Origin: an uncultured Bacilli bacterium
GTDB taxonomy: Bacteria > Bacillota_I > Bacilli_A > RF39 > UBA660
NCBI GenBank assembly: GCA_934085825.1
Contig: CAKOHR010000002.1
Location: forward strand, 120,090-184,089
DNA length: 64,000 nucleotides
Reading direction: 5' to 3'
Positions 17,954 to 25,779 of the stretch are shown in pieces. The position numbers were made by a program, and so were the translations under genes. The notes under the pieces are model-generated. The model did not search any database, was not told the DNA's origin, and worked only from the letters and a program-made list of their open reading frames with translations. Position 1 is the first letter of the stretch. Every line of letters starts with the position of its first letter.

Positions 17954-18308
17954 CTTCGTTATCTCTTTCTAATAAAACGTTTTTCAAATTATCAAATTTT
18001 TCTCTTAACTCTTGGAGTTTTCGTTGATCATATACCATATCACTACGACATTCAGTTATTTCTTGATAATGTACTCCTGGAGTTTTGATTCGTTCTTCAC
18101 AGGCTTTGATATCTTGCATTAAATCTACTATTTCCTCATTTATATGCTTTAGTTCATTACCTAGAAGTATTGTAAATTCATGGTTTGTAATAGGATTCAT
18201 AAGGGCTACTTCTTCATCGGTTAAATTTTCTGTTTCTTCCATGTGTTCTTTACGATATTCATCAATAAGTATTTTTTGATATTCTTTTGTTTTTTCATTT
18301 AAAGTCAT
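17937..18308 (-). CDS. Hypothetical coiled-coil protein upstream of the Xer recombinase
   Basis: I do not recognise this 123-residue acidic protein. It has no membrane helix; the region from about 55 to 118 is rich in Glu, Leu, Lys and Ile and should form an antiparallel coiled coil (INEEIVDLMQDIKACEERI, then RKLQELREKFDNLKNVL). It overlaps xer by 17 bases and starts two bases after the surface protein stop, so all three may share a transcript. Confidence 0.6.
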   Translation of the reverse strand: MTLNEKTKEYQKILIDEYRKEHMEETENLTDEEVALMNPITNHEFTILLGNELKHINEEIVDLMQDIKACEERIKTPGVHYQEITECRSDMVYDQRKLQELREKFDNLKNVLLERDNEDERNR

Positions 18309-18310
18309 AT

Positions 18311-18949
18311 TTATTCCGCCTTTTCTACACGTATATAACCCTTTAATTCTTTTTCTAAATTATTGTTTTGATTTTCACTTAAATTAACATATGTAACTTT
18401 GGCATTCCATTTTTCAAGTTTTTCGCTTTCGGTTGTAAGAAGCCTATTTCTTGTTATATAAAATTTTCCAATAGAGGTTGTAATATCAAATCCTTTGATA
18501 GTGTTTCCTTGACCATCAACAACACTTACATAATTTAATCCTTCAACACTAGTTACTTCATTTCCATCATAATCTTTAACTTCTAATATTAGTTCTGGTT
18601 TTTTTTCACTAGTAGAATAAGTTAGTGTATTACTTTCAATATTTAAATATATGTTGTATTTGATACTGGAAATTTCACTACCTTCTTCACGTCTTAGATA
18701 AGCACTAGCAAATGTTTCAGAGGATAGATTTCCCATTTTATCTTTAAAATTGTTTACATCTGGATATATACCAATTGGATTTCCAGCATCGAATAAAATA
18801 TAATTAAGTGTTGCTGTACTAGTTTCTATTTTAGGTGAAAAACGAGCCACCCGAACCATAGTAAAGTATGCATATGTTGCACCAGTTACAAGCATTAAGA
18901 GTGAAAACACATATAATGCTGTAATAATATTTCTAAATTTTTTACTCAT
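18311..18949 (-). CDS. Surface-anchored protein, short paralogue of the next gene
   Basis: A 212-residue protein with an N-terminal membrane helix ending in VTGATYAYFT, the SipW/TasA-like leader type common in Bacilli surface and matrix proteins. The remaining 175 residues align by eye with the N-terminal domain of the 524-residue protein just upstream: shared patterns are GNPI, a Tyr-x-Leu-Asn-Ile-Glu-x-Asn-Thr-x-Thr-Tyr-Ser block, SV.D..G..I.G.DIT and W.....VTFVN.....N. It lacks the C-terminal lectin-like part. A tandem duplication followed by domain loss is the simplest reading. Its role is unknown; it is most likely a cell-surface or fibre subunit. Confidence 0.75.
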   Translation of the reverse strand: MSKKFRNIITALYVFSLLMLVTGATYAYFTMVRVARFSPKIETSTATLNYILFDAGNPIGIYPDVNNFKDKMGNLSSETFASAYLRREEGSEISSIKYNIYLNIESNTLTYSTSEKKPELILEVKDYDGNEVTSVEGLNYVSVVDGQGNTIKGFDITTSIGKFYITRNRLLTTESEKLEKWNAKVTYVNLSENQNNNLEKELKGYIRVEKAE

Positions 18950-19020
18950 TTAATCACCTTTTCTATTTTTTTATAGTAAAAATTGTTTCTTTAACGTAGC
19001 ATCTACGCATAATGTTCAAA

Positions 19021-19384
19021 ACTTTGTCACTAACTTTTGCTATCGCCACTGCCTCGCCTGCCAACAGTGCAGACGCGGCAGCCTTTTGTTTCTCTCAAAG
19101 CCTACCTCTTCCTTCTCACTCCAGCTGAACTTTGCGCGGCCTGCCCAGCACGCGGACGCGCTGGACAGGCATGACCTAAAGCACTAGTTTATTACCATCG
19201 GGTCGTCGGCGCTGCCACTCCCCGATACATAAGTTATGGAAGACTCAAGATTGAAGGACGGCCTCACGCCACCACTGCCGTTATCCACATAGCTGCGGTC
19301 CACGAAACCATCGCTGTTCAAAAGGAACGCACTGCGCGGAATGTCCGCATAACGGGAAATAGTCCATTCCCATAAGCCCATAAA
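19021..19384. other. GC-rich island covering the 3' end of a surface-protein gene
   Basis: By direct count, 19021-19380 holds 198 G/C in 360 bases (55%), while the adjoining 60 bases 19381-19440 hold 17 (28%). The left edge is near 19010. The island carries the last 66 codons of the surface gene plus about 160 non-coding bases. Inside the non-coding part, 13 bp past the stop codon, two 11-base arms (19139-19149 and 19160-19170) form a hairpin with a 10-base loop, perfect if one G-U pair is allowed. See the finding on a possible variable region. Confidence 0.85.
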
Positions 19385-20758
19385 CATCCAATTTGATGTT
19401 GTAGCTGCTCTATAATCTTTTGTTGCATCACTATTATATCCAGGATATGTCCAATATGTTGGATCTGCTGCGTAGCCATAATCACTTACATACATTAAAC
19501 CCATTTTTGCTGTGTATTCTGTAGCATTATCTGTACTATTTGTCGTTACTGGATTTACTATTTCATTTTGATATGCTACATTCATTGCTGCTTCACCTAT
19601 TTTTGTCCAAGTGTTTCCCCCAACTTTCCATGTTGTTGTCGCTATTTTATTTGCCCATTCTGTTCCTATATTTGTTATGAAATTTGTGTTTAAATTTGTT
19701 TTATTTAACATGCTTTCACTCCATGTGTTTTTACTTGTTGAGTTATTCCAATAATAGATATTTATTGTTGTCAAACTTCCTTTGTATGTGGAATAGCTAC
19801 TTTTCGAAAATATACTTGGTTTATAATCTCCATCTGTTCCAAGTAAATTACTATTTGCATAATCATATTTGATTACTTTTACTTTATCTCCAAATACTCC
19901 GATTATTCTATACAAATTATCTGTTGGACATGGCGTTGTATTGGTTCCAAAACATACATAGTTATTTGGATTTGCTCCAGCATATCTATATGAGTTATCT
20001 TCTGCTCCATTTGCTAAGCTTGCATCATGATAATACATTCCATTATCTCCTTGTGTTCCTGTGTAAAGTTTTGCTACATGACATGATAATGTATTATCAT
20101 TACAATTTGTGTGTAAAGCATATTTTTCCTTTTGTACCATAACTTTGGCACTCATACTTTTGCCAGCATTGTTATTTTGGCTTGCATCATAGTTTACAAA
20201 TGTTACTGCTATATTCCACTGTTCTTCTTTACTTGGTGTTGCTGTTATTTCTCTGTTATTAAATAGTGTTATTACTCCCTTTTTATTTGTTATGTCATAT
20301 CCAGAGATACTTGTACCACTTGCATCTTTTACAGAGGTATGTGTTAAACCAGCAATATCTGTTATTTCGGTTCCTGTGCTATCAGTTACTGTCATTATTA
20401 TTTCTGGGGTACTATCATCTATTGAATATGTAAATGTATTATTTTCAATATTTAAATAAACATAATAATGTTCTGTTGCGGTATTAGTCTTGTTATTGGC
20501 TGTTAGATTTACTTTAGCAAAAGTGTTTCCAACTCGATTTCCTTTTCCACTTGCAAAATTATCTTGATCTAGTGTAAAGGAAATAGGATTACCTACCGAA
20601 AATGTAAATGTATCTACGGTGTAAGATGAAACCTTGATATCTGCAGATTTTGGGTCTCCACCTTGAGCTTTAAAATAGGCATATGTTGCCCCTACCACTA
20701 GTAATACTAGGGTTATTATTGTTATTACACTTAGAATAATTGATTTCTTTTTTGACAT
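19184..20758 (-). CDS. Surface protein with lectin/FGE-like C-terminal domain and GC-rich 3' end
   Basis: The 524-residue protein has a SipW/TasA-like leader (membrane helix about 8-28, ending GATYAYF), an N-terminal domain (about 35-210) shared with the 212-residue neighbour, and a larger domain (about 225-524) starting LYTGTQGDNGMYYHDAS. The latter ends with LWEWTISR, GGVRPSFNLES and SGSGSADDP, the closing motifs of C-type-lectin/formylglycine-enzyme-like folds that serve as display scaffolds. The protein at 60363-61928 has the same layout and an analogous end (AIRPTF, SGNGTKQNP). Codons for residues about 459-524 are GC-rich (GCG, CGC, AGC, CCG) while all earlier codons are AT-rich; frame and motifs stay intact across the boundary. 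Confidence 0.85.
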   Translation of the reverse strand: MSKKKSIILSVITIITLVLLVVGATYAYFKAQGGDPKSADIKVSSYTVDTFTFSVGNPISFTLDQDNFASGKGNRVGNTFAKVNLTANNKTNTATEHYYVYLNIENNTFTYSIDDSTPEIIMTVTDSTGTEITDIAGLTHTSVKDASGTSISGYDITNKKGVITLFNNREITATPSKEEQWNIAVTFVNYDASQNNNAGKSMSAKVMVQKEKYALHTNCNDNTLSCHVAKLYTGTQGDNGMYYHDASLANGAEDNSYRYAGANPNNYVCFGTNTTPCPTDNLYRIIGVFGDKVKVIKYDYANSNLLGTDGDYKPSIFSKSSYSTYKGSLTTINIYYWNNSTSKNTWSESMLNKTNLNTNFITNIGTEWANKIATTTWKVGGNTWTKIGEAAMNVAYQNEIVNPVTTNSTDNATEYTAKMGLMYVSDYGYAADPTYWTYPGYNSDATKDYRAATTSNWMFMGLWEWTISRYADIPRSAFLLNSDGFVDRSYVDNGSGGVRPSFNLESSITYVSGSGSADDPMVIN

Positions 20759-20885
20759 ATAACTTGCTCCTTTTTATCATAAGTCAATTATATAATAAAT
20801 TGATATTTTATTCAATGATTTTTTAAAATAATATTGCCAAAAATATATTTTTAAGGTAAAATTAATATAGAGAGAAGGTATACAA

Positions 20886-21647
20886 ATGAAAAATAATGTT
20901 AATGACTTAGATTATTCTGTTGAAACTTTTTTTAATCACGACGGGTCAAAAAAAGATACAAAAATAGATGAATCAATAAAAACTTTTTTTAATAATGATG
21001 GTACTAAAAAAAGTTCAAGAATGGATGAAGTTGTTAGAAAAAGTACTAAATGTACTCCCACTAAAAATGTAAGACGTGTTAAACAAAAACCAAAAGGAAC
21101 GAAAAAATTTGCTATAAAAATTATTGTTCTAGTTGCCGTCGGTACTGGTCTTGTAACTACAACTAGTCAATTAAAGACTGCTATAGATACTACTAATGAG
21201 GCTTTTGCTGTTAGAAGTACCATTGGAAGTTCAGTAAGTGATAATATAAATTATGGTTCATATAATCCAAATGAACAAAAACCATATTGGGATTATGATG
21301 TTGATTCTATGGCGCAGGATGTTTTAACTAAAAATAAAGAATATGATATTGATACAAGAATATATGGATGTTATTCTAGATTAAATGATTATAGAAAAGA
21401 ATTCTATATGAATAAAATTTTTGAAAAAATGTCTAAAATAGTTTCTAGTTCTCCAGATTCATATACTGATGAAGAAATAAAAGCTTGTTTACATGGTTCA
21501 TTTGATAGTTATTTAGAAAGTAAAGGTGTTTCACGGGCAGAATATTGCAAAATAATGGATGAAGTTGTTCGAGCATATGCAAAAGAAAATATATCTCATG
21601 AAGAAATAAATGATTTATTAGAATCTATGAATGGAGGTTCAAGATGA
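20886..21647 (+). CDS. Hypothetical membrane protein with N-terminal duplicated motif
   Basis: I do not recognise this 253-residue protein. The N-terminal 45 residues contain a near-repeat, VETFFNHDGSKKDTKIDE and IKTFFNNDGTKKSSRMDE. A basic stretch leads to one membrane helix (about 78-94, IKIIVLVAVGTGLVTTT), and about 160 residues follow, rich in Tyr, Asp and Glu and mostly helical. It starts a two-gene plus-strand operon facing away from the surface-protein cluster; its stop overlaps the next start by four bases. Confidence 0.7.
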   Translation: MKNNVNDLDYSVETFFNHDGSKKDTKIDESIKTFFNNDGTKKSSRMDEVVRKSTKCTPTKNVRRVKQKPKGTKKFAIKIIVLVAVGTGLVTTTSQLKTAIDTTNEAFAVRSTIGSSVSDNINYGSYNPNEQKPYWDYDVDSMAQDVLTKNKEYDIDTRIYGCYSRLNDYRKEFYMNKIFEKMSKIVSSSPDSYTDEEIKACLHGSFDSYLESKGVSRAEYCKIMDEVVRAYAKENISHEEINDLLESMNGGSR

Positions 21648-21880
21648 ATGAAAATGTAGAATTAGTAACATTAGATGATGGTAAAAATTATTTAGTTACT
21701 GCTGAACTTGTTATTAATAATATTAAATATATTTATTTAACTAATGAAGATGATGTTGCAGATTTTTGTATTAGAAAAATAAATAATATTAATGGCGAAG
21801 AATATTTAGTTGGTTTGGAATCAAAAGATGAAGTTATGATGGTTCTTAAAGAATTTTCTACTAAATTTAAAAATGAATAA
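21644..21880 (+). CDS. Small DUF1292/YrzB-like protein
   Basis: A 78-residue acidic protein without leader. The strand-strand-helix layout, with VELVTLDDGKNYLVTAEL, then a tyrosine-rich strand and a C-terminal helix (KDEVMMVLKEFSTKF), resembles the DUF1292 (YrzB) family of unknown function, but similarity is weak. It overlaps the preceding membrane-protein gene by four bases and ends at a strong terminator. Confidence 0.6.
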   Translation: MNENVELVTLDDGKNYLVTAELVINNIKYIYLTNEDDVADFCIRKINNINGEEYLVGLESKDEVMMVLKEFSTKFKNE

Positions 21881-21904
21881 AGCGTTTTGCTTTATTCATT
21901 TTTT
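21872..21904 (+). terminator. Intrinsic terminator between convergent genes
   Basis: A perfect 12-bp stem (21872-21883 with 21889-21900) around a 5-base loop is followed by T's. It overlaps the stop codon of the DUF1292-like gene and ends two bases before the proS stop, so it may serve both directions. Confidence 0.85.
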
Positions 21905-23315
21905 AATATTGTCTTCCGATATATAATCTGGTTTTTGCTTCTTTGCCACATACTGAGCATGGACCAGTTATTTTTTCATTTTCAATTAAACATCTTGATT
22001 TTATACCAAAATCATCTTTAACTTTATTTTCACATTCGACATTTCCACACCAATTAATTTTAATAAATCCGCCATCTTTTGTAGTAGCTATATTTGTAAT
22101 TTCATCATAATTGCTTGCTTCATATATCATACTATCACGTCTTGCCTTAGCTTTTTCAAACATATCTTTTTGAATTATCTTTAATAATTCATTTATTTTT
22201 GGTACAATTTCTTCAAAAGTAACCTCTATTTTTTCTAAAGTGTCCCTTCTTACTAAAGTTACTTGATTCTTTTCTAAATCTCTCTTACCTAGTTCTATTC
22301 TAACTGGATATCCTTTTACTTCAGCTTCGGCAAATTTAAATCCTGGAGTTTTATCTCTTTCATCAACTTTAAATGTAATATTATTATTTTTTAAACTTTC
22401 TTTTAATTCTTCAAGTTTTTCTTTGACATCTCCGATTGGAATAATAATTGCCTTATATGGAGCAATTTTAGGTGGAAGTACAAGTCCATGATCATCTCCA
22501 TGGGTCATTATAATTGCTCCGATCATTCTAGTTGTAACTCCCCAGCTAGTTTGATATGGAGTTTTTTGTGTATTATCTTTATCAGTAAATTTAATACCAA
22601 ATGCTTTAGCAAAATGATTACCAAAATAGTGACTTGTCCCATTTTGAAGAGCATAGCCATTATACATCATTGCTTCTAAAGTATATGTTTCTTCAGCACC
22701 TGCAAATTTTTCTTTTTCAGTCTTTTTACCTGTTATAACTGGTAAAGCTAAATAGTCTTCTTGAAAAGTTTTATAAACATTAAACATTCTAAGTGTTTCT
22801 TCTCTAGCCTCTTTGCTAGTAGCATGCATTGTATGCCCTTCTTGCCATAATATTTCTCTACTTCTTAGAAATGGTCTAGTTGTTTTTTCCCATCTTACTA
22901 TTGTACACCACTGATTATAAAGAATTGGTAAATCTCTATAGGTATTAATTATTTTTTTATAATGGTCACAAAATAATACTTCACTAGTTGGTCTTACACA
23001 CATTCTTTCTTCAAGTTTTTCTTTACCGCCATGTGTAACCCAAGCAACTTCTGGAGCAAATCCTTCAACATGTTCTTTTTCAATATTTAAAAGTGACTCA
23101 GGAATAAACATAGGCATTTGTACATTTTCATGCCCTGTTTCTTTAAACATTCTATCAAGTACTTTTTGCATTTCTTCCCAGATAGCATAACCAAGTGGTC
23201 TTATAATCATACTTCCTTTAACACTTGAGTAATCTACTAAATCAGCTTTTTTACATACATCTGTATACCATTTAGCAAAATCTACATCTCTATTTGTTAT
23301 ATCTTTTACTTCCAT
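21903..23315 (-). CDS. proS: Prolyl-tRNA synthetase, archaeal/eukaryote-like short type
   Basis: ProRS joins proline to tRNA-Pro. The 470-residue protein is the short class (no insertion editing domain between motifs 2 and 3), like archaeal/eukaryotic ProRS and unlike the 570-residue bacterial type. Class II signs are visible: VKGSMIIRPLGYAIWEEMQ (motif 1), VRWEKTTRPFLRSREILWQEGHTMH (motif 2) and GDDHGLVLPPKIAP (motif 3 region), plus a C-terminal domain with four cysteines (CGNVEC, CSVCG) that may bind zinc. It lies eight bases after xseB. Confidence 0.95.
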   Translation of the reverse strand: MEVKDITNRDVDFAKWYTDVCKKADLVDYSSVKGSMIIRPLGYAIWEEMQKVLDRMFKETGHENVQMPMFIPESLLNIEKEHVEGFAPEVAWVTHGGKEKLEERMCVRPTSEVLFCDHYKKIINTYRDLPILYNQWCTIVRWEKTTRPFLRSREILWQEGHTMHATSKEAREETLRMFNVYKTFQEDYLALPVITGKKTEKEKFAGAEETYTLEAMMYNGYALQNGTSHYFGNHFAKAFGIKFTDKDNTQKTPYQTSWGVTTRMIGAIIMTHGDDHGLVLPPKIAPYKAIIIPIGDVKEKLEELKESLKNNNITFKVDERDKTPGFKFAEAEVKGYPVRIELGKRDLEKNQVTLVRRDTLEKIEVTFEEIVPKINELLKIIQKDMFEKAKARRDSMIYEASNYDEITNIATTKDGGFIKINWCGNVECENKVKDDFGIKSRCLIENEKITGPCSVCGKEAKTRLYIGRQY

Positions 23316-23323
23316 AAACTCAC

Positions 23324-23542
23324 CTATTCTGCTTTAAATTCTTTTAATTCATTATCTTCAGTTAAAATTTTATTTACTTTTTGCGTAGCATCATTTAATT
23401 TTTCACCACAATACTTAGCTAATTTCATAGCTTCAGTATATTTATTAATTGCATCATCTAAATTTACATTACCACTTTCTAACTCTTTAACTATAGTTTC
23501 TAGCTCCTCAAGTGAACTTTCAAAATTTTTATTTTCTTCCAT
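23324..23542 (-). CDS. xseB: Exodeoxyribonuclease VII small subunit
   Basis: XseB is the helical-hairpin subunit that binds XseA; the complex degrades single-stranded DNA. The 72-residue protein shows the family pattern FESSLEELETIVKELESGNVNLDDAI and KLAKYCGEKLNDA. It is separated from xseA, its normal neighbour, by the inserted DinD-like gene. A good AAAGGAAGAA ribosome site precedes the ATG. Confidence 0.93.
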   Translation of the reverse strand: MEENKNFESSLEELETIVKELESGNVNLDDAINKYTEAMKLAKYCGEKLNDATQKVNKILTEDNELKEFKAE

Positions 23543-23574
23543 ATTTGTTCTTCCTTTCTTTTTTATTATAACAT

Positions 23575-24414
23575 TTATTTTAATAATTTACTATTGCTAG
23601 TTATTTTATCTTTATTTTCTTTTTCTAATACTTTTAAACTTTTTTCTGGAGTTGGATAATCTTCTGGCATTGTTCCTCCCAGTTCTTTTATAGTATTTCT
23701 TATTTTTTTACCTACTTCGTAGTGCACATCATTTGCATTTACTTCTCCCTTAACATTATCTCTTTTTAATTTTTGTTCTGTTTGAGAAATTCTAAAAAGA
23801 TTTGCTATTAGTTCATCACTGCCCATATTATCTAAAATATCTTCTCTATATCTTAATCCTTTTCTTTTGGCAATGTCATTAGCAGCCTCACCATTATATA
23901 ATCCTTTATAACCAGCATTATGAAACTTATCAAAATTCTTTACTCCAGCATCTTTAGCTGCTTGGTTCAAAGAATAATTACCTTTTTTAGTTAAATTTCT
24001 TTGATAAAATCTTTTTTCATCTTCTGTTAAACTAGAATATTCTCTTTCTGAAATTTCTTGTTTTCTAGTTTGAACAGCAAAATATGTTTGTGCAAGAGCT
24101 ATCGTCTTCTTTCTTGAATCACCATTTTGAGCAATTAAGTAACATGCATAGCGGGATAATTTATAATCTTCGATTTTTCTTTTTGTTTTAGACCCTATTT
24201 CGACCATTTTTCCCAAGTGGGAAAAATGGTCATCAATAGCATAATTGCTATTTTTACAAGAAATTGTCGCATTATTAATTACATTATTGAATTTATCCCA
24301 CCTTTTATATTCTAAAACAACCATGAGTTCCCTTGCAAGCCAATAATCATTACCATTTTCATCAACATGTTTTACATTTTCAAAAATACTATTATTTAGC
24401 ATTAATTCATTCAT
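23575..24414 (-). CDS. DinD-like DNA-damage-inducible protein
   Basis: The 279-residue protein matches DinD, a BRO-N/ANT-type family. E. coli DinD is SOS-induced and inhibits RecA-driven strand exchange. Family signs: an N-terminal BRO-like segment (YWLARELMVVLEYKRWDKF), KMVEIGSKTKRKIEDYKLSRYACYLIAQNGD, and QTYFAVQTRKQEI. It sits between xseA and xseB, breaking a pair that is contiguous in Bacillus, so it is likely an insertion. A perfect 30-bp palindrome lies within the gene and a related one just upstream. No SOS box that I can identify precedes it. GGGGG at about eight bases before the ATG is the ribosome site. Confidence 0.87.
   Translation of the reverse strand: MNELMLNNSIFENVKHVDENGNDYWLARELMVVLEYKRWDKFNNVINNATISCKNSNYAIDDHFSHLGKMVEIGSKTKRKIEDYKLSRYACYLIAQNGDSRKKTIALAQTYFAVQTRKQEISEREYSSLTEDEKRFYQRNLTKKGNYSLNQAAKDAGVKNFDKFHNAGYKGLYNGEAANDIAKRKGLRYREDILDNMGSDELIANLFRISQTEQKLKRDNVKGEVNANDVHYEVGKKIRNTIKELGGTMPEDYPTPEKSLKVLEKENKDKITSNSKLLK
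24202..24231. repeat. Perfect 30-bp palindrome inside the DinD-like gene
   Basis: Arms GACCATTTTTCCCA (24202-24215) and TGGGAAAAATGGTC (24218-24231) are perfectly complementary around a 2-base spacer. It encodes residues DDHFSHLGKMV, so protein constraint alone does not demand the symmetry. Confidence 0.9.
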
Positions 24415-24481
24415 TTTTCATTCCCCCTTAAATTGTATTTACAAATTATTTATTTAACTTCACATTTTTTCCAATAAATCC

Positions 24482-24511
24482 TACCATTTTATCGGCACCG
24501 ACAAAATGGTA
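24482..24511. repeat. 30-bp palindrome upstream of the DinD-like gene
   Basis: Arms TACCATTTTATCGG (24482-24495) and CCGACAAAATGGTA (24498-24511) pair with a single mismatch around a 2-base spacer. Size, spacer and the outer ACCATTTT half-site match the palindrome inside the gene. It lies between the xseA stop and the DinD-like start; there is no T-run, so it looks more like an operator than a terminator. Confidence 0.85.
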
Positions 24512-24519
24512 AATATTAC

Positions 24520-25779
24520 TTATTTTTCTACAACTTTAGCTTTAATAGCCCCTTCATGTAACTTAACATTAATAATATCATCAATATTTACGTCATTACT
24601 AGATTTAATTACTTTATTATTAATTGTTGCTAGTGAATAACCTTTTTCTAAAATGCCTAGGGGATTAACAAGTTTCAATGTATTAATCAGTAGATTATAT
24701 TCATTTTTCTTTTTATCAATTAAACTCATTGGATTTTGAAGAGCAACAGACATTTTAACTTTATTAAGCTTTATTTCATTATTTTGAATTATTACTTTAA
24801 TATCTTTATTTAATTTATCTATTAAAGTATCCAATTTTTGTTCTTTCATTTCATACATAGTCATTGGATTTTTTAAAATAAAACTATTTTTTAAACTTCT
24901 CCATTTAATAAATTTAGTATTAACCATATTCTTAATATTCTTATTAAGTCTAATCTTATAATTATTAAGTAAAGTATTTATATCTAATACCGTTGGCACT
25001 GCCATTTCTGCAGCTCCGGTCGGAGTAGGAGCCCGCAGGTCTGCTACAAAATCTGCTATTGTCCAATCAATTTCATGACCAACAGCACTTATAATCGGGG
25101 TCCTACATTCGTAAATTGCATGAGCTACTATTTCTTCGTTAAATGCCCACAAATCTTCAATTGAACCTCCTCCACGGCCAACAATAATAGTATCTACACC
25201 AAACTCATCAGCTCTTTTAATTTGTCTTACAATATCTGGAGCAGCGTCTTTACCTTGAACTAAACAAGGAAAAAGTATTGCTTCACAAACTGGGTATCTT
25301 CTTCTTATTGTACTCATGATATCCCTTACAGCTGCTCCCGTTGATGCCGTAATAACTCCGATTTTTTCAGGAAATTTTGGTATTGCTTTTTTATGCATTG
25401 CATCAAATAAACCAACTGATGCTAATTTTTTCTTTAATTTTTCATATTCAACATATAAAGCTCCTAGACCATCTGGTTCCATTTTTTCTATATATACCTG
25501 ATAACTACCTTGTGCTGGATATGCACTAATTCTACCTTCTACTAAAACATTCATTCCATCTTCTGGTGTAAATGTAAGTTTGGCAGCACTACTTTGAAAC
25601 ATAACAGCACTAAGTCTTGATGTATCATCTTTTAATGTTAAGTAAAGATGACCTCTTGTATGACTTTTAAAATTACTAATTTCTCCTTTTAAATATACTT
25701 TATTTAAAAATGTATTATCGTCTAACAAGTTTTTGATGTAATTGTTTAAATCACTTATTTTAATGTATTCTTTGTCCAT
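24520..25779 (-). CDS. xseA: Exodeoxyribonuclease VII large subunit
   Basis: XseA is the catalytic subunit of ExoVII. The 419-residue protein has an N-terminal OB-fold (about 10-100, VYLKGEISNFKSHTRGHLYLTLKD) and the catalytic domain with GVITASTGAAVRDI, DTIIVGRGGGSIEDLWAFN, and SAVGHEIDWTIADFVADLRAPTPTGAAE (split family motif), then coiled-coil repeats that hold XseB. Its start overlaps the HipA-like gene by 20 bases. Confidence 0.96.
   Translation of the reverse strand: MDKEYIKISDLNNYIKNLLDDNTFLNKVYLKGEISNFKSHTRGHLYLTLKDDTSRLSAVMFQSSAAKLTFTPEDGMNVLVEGRISAYPAQGSYQVYIEKMEPDGLGALYVEYEKLKKKLASVGLFDAMHKKAIPKFPEKIGVITASTGAAVRDIMSTIRRRYPVCEAILFPCLVQGKDAAPDIVRQIKRADEFGVDTIIVGRGGGSIEDLWAFNEEIVAHAIYECRTPIISAVGHEIDWTIADFVADLRAPTPTGAAEMAVPTVLDINTLLNNYKIRLNKNIKNMVNTKFIKWRSLKNSFILKNPMTMYEMKEQKLDTLIDKLNKDIKVIIQNNEIKLNKVKMSVALQNPMSLIDKKKNEYNLLINTLKLVNPLGILEKGYSLATINNKVIKSSNDVNIDDIINVKLHEGAIKAKVVEK

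Noticed and set aside
18960..19180. Structured RNA gene or hidden protein in the GC-rich non-coding part
   Set aside because: No promoter, no tRNA/rRNA pattern and no frame with a ribosome site; kept only as part of the island.
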